From positions 1 through 8,802 of the forward strand of contig JACCXR010000440.1 in NCBI GenBank assembly GCA_013696915.1: a DNA stretch of 8,802 nt. The letters run 5' to 3'. The notes below the pieces were generated by a model. That model was not told the DNA's origin, made no database searches, and saw only the letters and a list, made by a program, of their open reading frames with translations. A program made the translations under genes and the position numbers. Position 1 is the first letter of the stretch, and every line of letters starts with the position of its first letter. This document shows, one piece after another, positions 1 to 8,189 of this stretch. The stretch is from Euzebyaceae bacterium (GTDB taxonomy: Bacteria; Actinomycetota; Nitriliruptoria; Euzebyales; Egibacteraceae).

Positions 1-778
1 CCCCCGCCGTGGTCAACCCCGCCACCTGCGAACACGACGGAATCACCCCCGCCCACGGCCGCACCTCACCCGACACCGCATCCAACGACACAATCGCCCG
101 CCGCGCCGCACCATTCACGTTCGAGAACGACCCGCCCACGATCACCCGCGACCCGTCCGGGGTCATTGTCATCGCGCGCACGGCGCCGTCGGGGTTCGAC
201 GTCCAGGGCAGCAGCTGGCCGGCGGCGGACACGGCCGCCAGCCGCGAGCGCGGCTCGGCGTTCGCCAAGGTGAACGTCCCGCCGAGGTACACCGTGCTGC
301 CCGCGGTCGCGATCGCGCCCACGGGGGCGTCGAAGAACGGGCGCCAGGTCGCCACCGTGTTCCCGCTCGGCAGGTCGAAGGCGACCGCGCGCCGCCGGTT
401 GACCCCGTCGACCGTCGTGAACGCCCCGCCGGCGTACAGCCGGGTGCCGTCTGGCGACACCGCCAGCGCCCGCACATTCCCGCTGAGGTTGTGGCTGAAC
501 GGCAGCAGGTCGCCGGTCGTCGCGTCAAACGCCGCCAGAAAGGTGCGCGCGACCTCGCCGGTGCCCGGCGCCGCTCCCGGCGGACGCACCGACGTGAAGT
601 CCCCACCCACGTACAGCACGCCGCCGGACGCCACCAGGGCCCACACCGTCCCGTTCGTCTGCCACATCCGCGACGGGCTGCCCACCAGCGTGCCCTCCGC
701 AGCGGTCGCCGCCTGTGGTGGCAGCGTCCCGAGCGCCAGCAGCAGCGGCACCATGAGCATCGTGAGCAGTCGTCGCAT
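1..778 (-). CDS. Secreted delta-60 repeat (DUF5122-like) beta-propeller protein, 3' end cut by window edge
   Basis: I translated this by hand; it is open to the left edge (259 residues visible, C-terminus missing). The ATG at 778-776 is preceded by a GAGGG ribosome site seven bases upstream. Residues 1-27 form a signal peptide: MRRLL, a hydrophobic LMVPLLLALG core, then a cleavage-like PQAATAAEG. The rest is a repeating pattern of about 45-60 residues: LYVGGDFTSV (55-64), LYAGGAFTTVDGV (114-126), VYLGGTFTLAN (163-173) and VIVGGSFSNVNGA (212-224). Each is followed by a line such as LAAFDATTGDLLPF or VSLDAVSGEVRPW. The GG-x-F plus LDxxTGxxxPW rhythm is typical of delta-60/DUF5122 propeller blades in actinobacterial exported proteins. 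Function is not known for the family beyond an extracellular scaffold or binding role. There is no sign of frameshift in the visible part. The paralogous PQQ or kelch families are less likely because the GGxF signature is so regular. Confidence 0.85.
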   Translation of the reverse strand, partial: MRRLLTMLMVPLLLALGTLPPQAATAAEGTLVGSPSRMWQTNGTVWALVASGGVLYVGGDFTSVRPPGAAPGTGEVARTFLAAFDATTGDLLPFSHNLSGNVRALAVSPDGTRLYAGGAFTTVDGVNRRRAVAFDLPSGNTVATWRPFFDAPVGAIATAGSTVYLGGTFTLANAEPRSRLAAVSAAGQLLPWTSNPDGAVRAMTMTPDGSRVIVGGSFSNVNGAARRAIVSLDAVSGEVRPWAGVIPSCSQVAGLTTAG

Positions 779-951
779 ATCGATTTCCCTCGCGGGAGCA
801 GCCCGCCGTCGTCACCTGCAGTCACTGAGCGCAACGTCGGCTGCAGAAACGGGTGACGGATCGCGCGATCTTTGGGGCATTGTCACTACGGCCGGGGGCC
901 GCGGCATCCCCACTATTGACTAAGAGTGACGCTCGATCCGGAACCCGAGGG
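779..951 (-). promoter_or_regulatory. Upstream spacer of the delta-60 gene with clustered GTCAC boxes
   Basis: This gap lies between the end of the M23 peptidase gene and the start of the delta-60 gene, both on the minus strand, so it should hold the latter's promoter. GTCAC words lie at 811-815, 821-825 and 882-886, with GTGAC (the same word on the other strand) at 853-857 and 926-930. The first two form a direct repeat with an exact 10-bp period, 33-47 bp before the ATG. GTCACCTGCAG (811-821) and CTGCAG...GGTGAC (841-857) make an imperfect inverted repeat, and 859-870 is a perfect 12-bp palindrome (GATCGCGCGATC). GTCAC-type direct repeats resemble boxes bound by the MtrA response regulator of Actinobacteria; that assignment is inference. 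I see no convincing -35/-10 pair and no terminator for the M23 gene. Confidence 0.4.
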
Positions 952-1965
952 TCAGAAGCAGGCCGCCGCCGCGAACGGGTACGGGCTGACCGGGGCGGTG
1001 CCGCCAGGTCGCACCTCGAGGTGGATGTGGGGCGCGCCCCCGCGGGCGTTGCCCGAGTCGCCGTTGTGCGCGACCAGCTCGCCGGCCCGCACCCGCCGGC
1101 CCGGGGTGTACCCGGGCAGGATGCCCTTGAGGTGGGCGTAGTAGTAGACGTTGCCGTCGTCGCCCGACAGGTACAGCCCCAGCCCGCCCAGCCGCGACGT
1201 GGACTGGCGGCTGATCGTGCCCGCGGTGATCGCGTAGACGTCGGCGCCCATCGGGGCGAACATGTCGACGCCCTTGTGGCGGCGACCCCCGGAACGCGGT
1301 GCGCCCCACGTGTCGCGGAAGTTGTACGGCATGCCGAGCGGGCAGGCGTAGGTGCCCCGCTGCCGGTCCCTGGAGACCTCGCGCTGGCGCGCCCGCCGAC
1401 TCTCGACGTCCCGCTCGTGGACCTGGGCGGTGGCGAAGGCGGCGTCGAGGTCCGCCCGCAGGACGGCGGCTCGGTCTTGGTCCGCTTCCAGCGCGTCCAC
1501 GAGGTCGTCGAGTTCCGCGCGCCGTGAGGCGAGTGCCGCCCGAGCCACCGCCGCCCGCTCGATCTCCTCCTGCTCCCGCCGCCCCATGCCGGCGAGCATG
1601 CGCGCCCGGTCGACGGCCTGGCCGGGTCCGACAGCGCCGAACAGTCCGCCGACCGACCCGAGTCTGCCGAGCGTGTAGGCGCTGACCGCCTGCGTGGTCA
1701 ACGCCTCGGCCGCTTCCCCGGCCTCCACCTGGAGGGCAGCCACGTCCGCTTCGAGGCGTTTGCGCTCGACCCGGGCGTCGGTGATCCGGACGCTGAGGCG
1801 CTCGAGCTCCGCCGTGACGTCACCGATCTGGAGCTGCAGCCGCTTCCGTTCGGCGCGGGCCTGCTCGACCTCGTCGACCGCCCAGCCAGCGGGTGCCGCG
1901 GTCGCGAACAGCCCGACCGCCAGGACTGCGGTCAGGGTCGAACGGACGCAGCGGGCGGCGGTCAC
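952..1965 (-). CDS. Secreted coiled-coil M23 (LytM) family metallopeptidase
   Basis: Probable peptidoglycan endopeptidase, or murein-hydrolase regulator of EnvC type, acting outside the membrane (337 residues). I chose the GTG at 1965 because CAGGAG lies just upstream (only three bases from AGGAG) and residues 1-30 then form a compact signal peptide (VTAARCVRS, hydrophobic TAVLAVGLFA, APAGWA). A GTG at 2001 would add 12 residues but has no ribosome site. Residues 31-200 are rich in Glu, Arg, Ala and Leu heptads broken near 100-125: two coiled-coil arms, as in EnvC/CwlO-like proteins. The LytM domain follows with HKGVD (H230, D234), YAHL (H278) and HIHLEV (H313, H315). These are the zinc ligands H230, D234 and H315 plus the two catalytic-site histidines, so the domain should be active. 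Cys208 and the penultimate Cys336 flank the domain and could form a disulfide in the secreted protein. Transcribed towards the delta-60 gene, 173 bp away. Confidence 0.9.
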   Translation of the reverse strand: MTAARCVRSTLTAVLAVGLFATAAPAGWAVDEVEQARAERKRLQLQIGDVTAELERLSVRITDARVERKRLEADVAALQVEAGEAAEALTTQAVSAYTLGRLGSVGGLFGAVGPGQAVDRARMLAGMGRREQEEIERAAVARAALASRRAELDDLVDALEADQDRAAVLRADLDAAFATAQVHERDVESRRARQREVSRDRQRGTYACPLGMPYNFRDTWGAPRSGGRRHKGVDMFAPMGADVYAITAGTISRQSTSRLGGLGLYLSGDDGNVYYYAHLKGILPGYTPGRRVRAGELVAHNGDSGNARGGAPHIHLEVRPGGTAPVSPYPFAAAACF

Positions 1966-2153
1966 AGACTCCTGGAGGTCGGCCTCTCGGGGGCTGCGCA
2001 CGGGCGAGCGGGCACACCGATCACCCTCGCTCGTGCCATGGGGTCGGGCGAAGCCTAGCGATTCGCTGCCGGCGGGGAAAGGAAGCCCGTTGGACGGCGC
2101 GGCCGTGTGGCCCGCACACTGGATTCCGCTCCGGTCCGGTGAGGAGGATCCCA
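1966..2153. promoter_or_regulatory. Divergent spacer between the M23 peptidase and ecm
   Basis: This should carry promoters for both flanking genes. Visible structure: an inverted repeat CGAGCG (2005-2010) / CGCTCG (2028-2033) with a 17-base loop, which would lie in the leader of the M23 transcript if its start is at 1965, and a small palindrome AGCGA-T-TCGCT at 2057-2067. TTGGAC at 2090-2095 could be a -35 for ecm, but the hexamers 17-18 bp downstream match a -10 poorly, so I do not call a promoter precisely. Nothing protein-coding is convincing here; the ecm frame is open further upstream to 1893, but that stretch reads antisense to the peptidase and lacks mutase sequence. Confidence 0.4.
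2141..2147 (+). promoter_or_regulatory. Ribosome binding site that fixes the ecm start
   Basis: GAGGAGG sits six bases before the GTG at 2154. It is the strongest Shine-Dalgarno match in the region and argues against the in-frame ATG at 1893, which would add 87 residues unrelated to the enzyme family. Confidence 0.85.
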
Positions 2154-4114
<1,961 letters not shown>

Positions 4115-4133
<19 letters not shown>

Positions 4134-4202
4134 CGGCGCCTCCGGCTGGGCTCAACCGGTCGGGTGGCCACGCCGGCCGGCCGGCTCAACCGGTCGGGTA
4201 GC
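4115..4202. repeat. 34-bp imperfect tandem repeat joining the 3' ends of ecm and ilvA
   Basis: Units start at 4115, 4149 and 4183, exactly 34 bp apart; the third is recognisable for 20 bp. The 17-bp core GGCTCAACCGGTCGGGT is identical in units 2 and 3 and differs at two positions in unit 1. Unit 1 encodes the last residues (SAQPVA) and stop of ecm. Unit 3, read on the other strand, encodes the last residues (YPTG) and stop of ilvA. Between the cores of units 2 and 3 lies the 14-bp perfect palindrome GCCGGCCGGCCGGC (4172-4185), and ACCGGT occurs in both. The palindrome could act as a shared terminator, but there is no T-tract. Origin by tandem duplication is inferred. Confidence 0.75.
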
Positions 4203-5403
4203 CGTGCGACCGGAGTGCCGCGGTCACCTCGTCGACGTGCGCAGCGCCCCGGGTCTCGACCTCGAGCTGGACCTCGACCTCGAGGACACCGAGGCGCGTC
4301 CCGAGCCGGTGGTGCTCGACGGCGACGATGTTCGCACCGACATCGGCGAGCAGGGCGAGCAGCGCGGACAGGGCGCCGGGGCGGTCCTGGAGGGTGGTCC
4401 GCAGGACGGCGTAGCGGCCCTCCTCGTACATGCCCGACTGGATGATCCTGGCGAGCAGCAGCGGGTCGACGTTCCCGCCGCAGAGCACGGCCACCACCGG
4501 CTCCGGAAGGTCGGCGCCGGCTTGGAGCACCGCTGCGAGGCCGGCCGCGCCCGACGGCTCGACGACCTGCTTCGCGCGCTCGACGAGCAGCAGCACCGCT
4601 CTGGCGATGGCCTCGTCCGTAACCGTGACGACGTCGTCCACCAGGGCCTGGATGTGCGCGAGCGTCAGTGCGCCGGGCGTCTTGACGGCGATGCCGTCGG
4701 CGATGGTGCTCATCGACTCCAGCGTCGCGGGCGTCCCGTGCTCGAGCGAAGCGATCACGGAGGCCGCGCCGGCGGCCTCCACCCCGAGGACCCGCACCTG
4801 CGGTCGGCGGGCCTTCAGCGCGGCGGCGACGCCGGCGATCAGCCCGCCCCCGCCGATGGGCACGACCACGGTCCCCACGTCGGGGACCTGTTCGAGCAGC
4901 TCGAGGCCGAGCGTCCCCTGGCCGGCGATGAGGTCGAGGTGGTCGAAGGGGTGGACGAAGACGGCGTCGTGCTCGGCGGTCCACTTCTCCGCCGCCTCGA
5001 AGGCGTCGTCGAAGGTGTCGCCGACGAGGACGACCTCGGCGCCGTAGCCGCGTGTGGCCTCCACCTTGGGCAGCGGCGCGCCGGCCGGCATGAAGACCCG
5101 CGCCCGGACCCCGAGCAGCTGGGCCGACAGCGCGACGCCCTGCGCGTGATTGCCGGCGGAGGCACAGACGACGCCGCGCGCCTTCTCCTCGGGCGCCATC
5201 AGGACGATGCGGTTGTACGCCCCGCGGATCTTGAACGAGCCGGTCCGCTGCAGGTGCTCGCACTTGAGCAGGGTGCGCACTCCCGCGGCCGCGGACATCG
5301 CCCGCGACGTCTCCACCGGCGTCCGCTGGGCGATTCCGGCGAGCCGGCCCGCCGCCGCGGTGATGGCGTCGATACCGACCAGGCGCTGGGACACGCGAGG
5401 CAT
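4186..5403 (-). CDS. ilvA: Threonine ammonia-lyase, PLP-dependent, with C-terminal ACT domain
   Basis: Converts L-threonine to 2-oxobutanoate and ammonia, the entry step to isoleucine; cytoplasmic, 405 residues. This is the usual length of the single-ACT form common in Actinobacteria, shorter than the roughly 514-residue E. coli IlvA. The fold-type II PLP core shows GSFKIRGAYN (56-64, Schiff-base K58), SAGNHAQG (82-89), the phosphate-binding GGGG (184-187) and VLCGGN (307-311). Residues 330-405 (RYAVLRTTLQDRPGALSALLALLADVGANI) form an ACT domain, so allosteric control by an amino acid is likely. The ATG at 5403 fits the family N-terminus but has only AGG directly abutting it. A GTG at 5394 has AGGA eight bases upstream and is a reasonable alternative; the transcript may be leaderless. 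The final residues are encoded within the 34-bp repeat shared with ecm. Serine dehydratase activity cannot be excluded. 2-Oxobutanoate can be drawn off to propionyl-CoA, but a link to ecm is only speculation. Confidence 0.93.
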   Translation of the reverse strand: MPRVSQRLVGIDAITAAAGRLAGIAQRTPVETSRAMSAAAGVRTLLKCEHLQRTGSFKIRGAYNRIVLMAPEEKARGVVCASAGNHAQGVALSAQLLGVRARVFMPAGAPLPKVEATRGYGAEVVLVGDTFDDAFEAAEKWTAEHDAVFVHPFDHLDLIAGQGTLGLELLEQVPDVGTVVVPIGGGGLIAGVAAALKARRPQVRVLGVEAAGAASVIASLEHGTPATLESMSTIADGIAVKTPGALTLAHIQALVDDVVTVTDEAIARAVLLLVERAKQVVEPSGAAGLAAVLQAGADLPEPVVAVLCGGNVDPLLLARIIQSGMYEEGRYAVLRTTLQDRPGALSALLALLADVGANIVAVEHHRLGTRLGVLEVEVQLEVETRGAAHVDEVTAALRSHGYPTG

Positions 5404-5456
5404 CCTAGTGGAGGAGCGCCCCGCCGGGGCGGTGGCGACGAGGGCGGGGAGCGCGC
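5404..5456. promoter_or_regulatory. 53-bp divergent spacer between ilvA and the 5457 gene, with central inverted repeat
   Basis: Two divergent start codons are only 53 bp apart, so the promoters must overlap or one transcript must have almost no leader. The middle is occupied by a perfect inverted repeat, GCCCCG-C-CGGGGC (5418-5430), a possible operator or chance GC structure. GGGGAG (5446-5451) is the ribosome site for the rightward gene. No clear -10 or -35 is visible in either direction. Confidence 0.4.
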
Positions 5457-6071
5457 ATGGCACGGACGCAGTCCCCCCGCCCGGGCGGGTTGACGTCGGG
5501 ACACGTGGTGGCCGTCACGGCGGTGCTGTTCATTGTCGGCTGGCTGGCCTTCCTGCTGTTGGCGAGCCCGCGGCTACAAGACCAGCTGGGGATCGGACCG
5601 AGCCGCCCCGCGTTCGACCCGCCGCCGTCGCCCGTGGCGGTCGACATCGCCGAAGGGCCCGGGTCCGGGGAGGCGTGGGAGGCGACGGCGCGCTGGGACC
5701 CGGGCGGGGCCTGCGCCGACCTCGTCTTCGCATCCGGCCCACGGACTCGGACGTGCGCCGTGCCCGATCCTCTCCAGCCCATCTGGGCTGTCGAGGTGCC
5801 GGACGGACCCGTGCCGGTGCTCGTGCTGGCGACCGCCCGAGAGGTCGCCGTCGTCGAGATCCGGCTGGTGGGCGGCGACATCCTCGAGCGGGAGCCGGTC
5901 GGCGTCGAGGAGGGTCTGCCGGCCGGATTCGCCGCGGTCGAGCTGCCCGCCGGCGGGCGGGTCGAGGAGATCGGCGCGCTGGCCGCCAGCGGTGCCGAGC
6001 TCGCCGTGGCGACCTGCGGGGACGACGCCGGCGATCCCCTCGGAGGCGGCTGCGCCGTGCCGCTGGACTGA
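5457..6071 (+). CDS. Membrane-anchored protein of unknown function
   Basis: I do not recognise a family. The 204-residue product starts at an ATG with GGGGAG five bases upstream. It has a short basic N-terminus (MARTQSPRPGG), one hydrophobic helix at about 16-36 (HVVAVTAVLFIVGWLAFLLLA), then a Pro-rich spacer (48-60) and an extracytoplasmic domain of about 140 residues that is acidic and rich in Val, Gly and Ala. Four cysteines (C86, C100, C187, C199) all lie outside the membrane, which allows two disulfides; C86-C100 and C187-C199 are close in sequence. The TM segment has no lipobox and no good signal-peptidase site, so it is probably an uncleaved anchor. The stop overlaps the next start by one base (TGATG), so it is probably co-transcribed with the alkD remnant. 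Codon use is like the neighbours and argues for a real gene. Confidence 0.7.
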   Translation: MARTQSPRPGGLTSGHVVAVTAVLFIVGWLAFLLLASPRLQDQLGIGPSRPAFDPPPSPVAVDIAEGPGSGEAWEATARWDPGGACADLVFASGPRTRTCAVPDPLQPIWAVEVPDGPVPVLVLATAREVAVVEIRLVGGDILEREPVGVEEGLPAGFAAVELPAGGRVEEIGALAASGAELAVATCGDDAGDPLGGGCAVPLD

Positions 6072-6490
6072 TGGACCTCGTCCCGGAACTCCTCGGGCGG
6101 GTCGGCGCCGCCTATGAGGCGCACCGCGACCCCGTGGCGGCCGGACCGATGTCCCGCTACATGCGCGGCCAGTTCCCGTTCCTCGGGATCCCGCGCCCGC
6201 AGCGGGATCCGCTCGACCGCGACGTGCTCGCCGGCCTACGTGCCCCGGACGAGTCCGAGCTGACCGGCGTCGTCTCCGCGCTGTGGGACCGCGACGAGCG
6301 CGAGTACCAGTATTTCGCGCTCCGGTACCTGCGCGCGCACGTGCGGGGCTGCTCGGCCGGGCTGATCCAAGTCCTCGAGGGGCTCGTCACCACGAAGTCC
6401 TGGTGGGACACCGTCGACGAGCTCGCCCAGGGCAGCGTCGGCCCGCTCGTGCTGGTGCAGGCGGAGGTCATCGAGCGCGCCCGTGGGTGA
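6071..6490 (+). pseudogene. AlkD-like DNA alkylation repair protein, C-terminally truncated
   Basis: The ATG at 6071 overlaps the preceding stop by one base and gives 139 residues that align from the N-terminus with AlkD, a HEAT-repeat glycosylase that excises N3- and N7-alkylated purines. Matching blocks are PMSRYMRGQFPFLGI (26-40), ALWDRDEREYQYFAL (70-84) and TKSWWDTVDELA (108-119). W112 and D116 correspond to the catalytic W109 and D113 of Bacillus cereus AlkD. The match continues through VGPLVLVQAEVIERA to about residue 137 and then stops. AlkD is normally about 220-240 residues, so the last three HEAT-like repeats, including the third active-site Trp (W187 in B. cereus), are missing. The stop falls eight bases inside the start of a sulfotransferase, and no alkD sequence appears in other frames downstream. 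A deletion joining two once-separate genes is the simplest reading. The fragment may still be translated but is unlikely to be an active glycosylase. Confidence 0.8.
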
Positions 6491-7234
6491 GCACGCCGGC
6501 GCCCTGCCGAACCTGGTGGTCGTCGGCGCGATGAAGTGCGGCACGACGGCCCTGCACGGGTTCCTCGACCGTCATCCCGAGATCGCGATGTCCGACCCGA
6601 AGGAGCTCAACTTCTTCTTCGGTCCGGCGGCGGGCTCGGGCGACGACGCACCCTGGGCCGAGGGCAACCGCCACCGCGGCGTCGGCTGGTATCGGCACCA
6701 ATTCCCTGCCGCGGCCCCGGTGCGCGGGGAGTCCTCGCCGGGCTACACATCGCCGTCCGAGCCCCACGTCGCCGCGCGCATGGCCGCGCTGATCCCGGGC
6801 GCGCGGCTCGTCTACCTCGTCCGCGATCCCGTGGAGCGGGCGGTGTCGCAGTACCACCATCACCGCGCCGACGGGACAGAGCCGGCCGCTGGACGCGGCG
6901 CTCCTCGACCCGCACAGCCAGTACGTCGACCGCGGGCGCTACCACGCGCGGCTGACCCCATTCCTGCGGCACTTCCCGCGGTCCCGGATAGCGGTCGTTG
7001 CGCGTGAGGGTCTGCTCGCGGACCCGCGCGGGCGCTGCGTTCGCTGTCTGGAGCCCGACGGGTCCGGGGCGAGCGTCGAGGTCTCGCACCAGAAGCCGTC
7101 GTCCACCCCCAGGAAGGCGACGTCCCCGCCACCCGACCGGCGCCTGCGTGCAGGGTTGTCGGCCGCCCTGCGGGACGACGCCGACCGCTTCCGCGACTTC
7201 GCCGGCCGCGACTTCGCCGGCTGGTCGGGTGTAG
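6483..7234 (+). pseudogene. PAPS-dependent sulfotransferase, disrupted by several frameshifts
   Basis: Translation from the GTG at 6483 gives a clear cytosolic-type sulfotransferase N-terminus: 5'-phosphosulfate loop VVGAMKCGTTALHGFLD (13-29, K18), DPKELNFFF (38-46), ESSPGY (83-88) and the 3'-phosphate motif LVYLVRDPVERAVSQYHHH (109-127, R114, S122). After the codon at 6879 homology leaves this frame and resumes in the +1 frame from 6883 (PLDAALLDPHSQYVDRGRYHARLTPFLRHFPRSRIAVVAREGLLADPRG). Around 7010-7045 a short ALRSL piece lies in the first frame before LEPDGSGASVEVSHQK in the second, as if the FxFLG segment were lost. The end, ALRDDADRFRDFAGRDFAGWS, is in the second frame; one extra G in the GGG at 7228-7230 separates it from a family-like W-S-V-TAG stop at 7232-7234. 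Uncorrected, the first frame ends at 7007 and the second reads on antisense into the Rieske gene. Several independent indels suggest decay, unless the assembly is poor here. Confidence 0.8.
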
Positions 7235-7271
7235 ACGCCGCGATGCGAGGCCGCCGGCCGGTCCCGAACCT

Positions 7272-8189
7272 CTACCCGAAGCCGGGCAGCCGAGACCGGA
7301 TCTCAACCCGGCCGTCGCGCACCCGCGTGTCGAACGCCGGCTGGGCCGACGCCGCCGGTCCGGCGAGCGCACGCCCGTCGACCAGCCGGAAGCGGCTCCC
7401 GTGGCACCGGCACTCCACGGCATCGCCGTCGAGCCGCCCCTCAGCGAGGGAGCAGCCCAGGTGGTTGCAGCGGTCGAGCAGCGCGTCGATGCGGCCGGAA
7501 CCCGCGGACGCGCCGGAGGCCCCAGTCCCTCCAGAGTCGCCGGAGGCGACGGACCGGCGTACGAGCAGGACGTCGACCCCGCCGACCGTCTCCCGGTGCG
7601 GCCGCCCCTCCGCCAGTTCGGTCTCGGCGACGACGTCCGTCCACTCGTCGACGCTCTCCGCGAACGCCGTCCGGCTGACGCCCACGCCGAGCACGTAGCT
7701 GAGGTGCCCGCCGATGTAGCCACCGGCGCCCACCGCCCCCAGGCCGAGCAACGACAGGGCCTTGCCGGTCAGGCGGTGGCCGCTCTTCCGCGCCCGCAGC
7801 GACGCCGCGCTCAGCAGAACCGCCGTGATATTGGCGCCGGCGTGGACCAGGCCGAGCCGCTTCTCCGACGGTGAGGCATGCGTCCAGTCCGACCAGCCCG
7901 CCAAGGTCGTCGGCGCCGCGGTGAGGACCGCCACGCCCAGCAGCCGGTCCGCGGACGCCTCACTGTCCCGACCGCCCAGCACGTCGAGCAGGCCGGCGCT
8001 CACCATGGACCCCAGCGGCGCGACCATCAGGAGCGGGTGAAGCCGATGCCCGAGCCAGGTGCCGCTCAGCAGGTTCCTCATCGGCAGGGGGTCGACGACT
8101 GGCCGCCACAGCCGGTCGGCGACGTCGACAGGGCGGTCCAGGACCGCCGCGCCGGCGAGCCGGTCCATCAACTTCTCGAGGACATGCAT
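7272..8189 (-). CDS. DUF2231 membrane domain fused to a Rieske [2Fe-2S] domain
   Basis: Predicted inner-membrane redox protein of 305 residues; electron donor and acceptor unknown. The ATG at 8189 has GGAGG (8197-8201) seven bases upstream. Residues 1-40 are soluble and amphipathic (MHVLEKLMDRLAGAAVLDR). Four hydrophobic segments at about 51-71, 81-102, 112-133 and 142-166 match the DUF2231 four-helix domain, with conserved-looking HPLLMVAPLG and GLVHAGAN motifs and histidines (H48, H51, H104, H116, H138, H162) that could bind haem; that is inference. The C-terminal Rieske domain (about 185-300) has box I CNHLGC (C241, H243) and box II CRCHGSRF (C260, H263). C246 and C262 match the disulfide pair of bc1/b6f Rieske proteins, suggesting a higher-potential cluster than in oxygenase ferredoxins. 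A Ser/Gly-rich stretch (216-232) precedes box I. The gene converges on the sulfotransferase remnant; the 37-bp gap has no clear terminator. Confidence 0.9.
   Translation of the reverse strand: MHVLEKLMDRLAGAAVLDRPVDVADRLWRPVVDPLPMRNLLSGTWLGHRLHPLLMVAPLGSMVSAGLLDVLGGRDSEASADRLLGVAVLTAAPTTLAGWSDWTHASPSEKRLGLVHAGANITAVLLSAASLRARKSGHRLTGKALSLLGLGAVGAGGYIGGHLSYVLGVGVSRTAFAESVDEWTDVVAETELAEGRPHRETVGGVDVLLVRRSVASGDSGGTGASGASAGSGRIDALLDRCNHLGCSLAEGRLDGDAVECRCHGSRFRLVDGRALAGPAASAQPAFDTRVRDGRVEIRSRLPGFG

Noticed and set aside
9..923. A 304-codon plus-strand open frame at the left end
   Set aside because: Antisense to the delta-60 protein, whose signal peptide and repeated blades are unmistakable on the minus strand.
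2030..2110. ydaO (c-di-AMP) riboswitch upstream of the M23 gene
   Set aside because: Only one short string resembles the consensus; the other conserved blocks and pairings are not visible.
2090..2120. Sigma-70-like promoter (TTGGAC) for ecm
   Set aside because: No acceptable -10 hexamer at 16-18 bp; one hexamer alone is expected by chance.
1893..2153. Upstream in-frame extension of the mutase to an ATG at 1893
   Set aside because: The added 87 residues lack mutase similarity and overlap the divergent peptidase; the GTG at 2154 has a strong ribosome site and the family N-terminus.
5150..6070. Long upstream extension of the alkD frame
   Set aside because: It overlaps ilvA antisense and the 5457 gene; AlkD similarity begins near the ATG at 6071.
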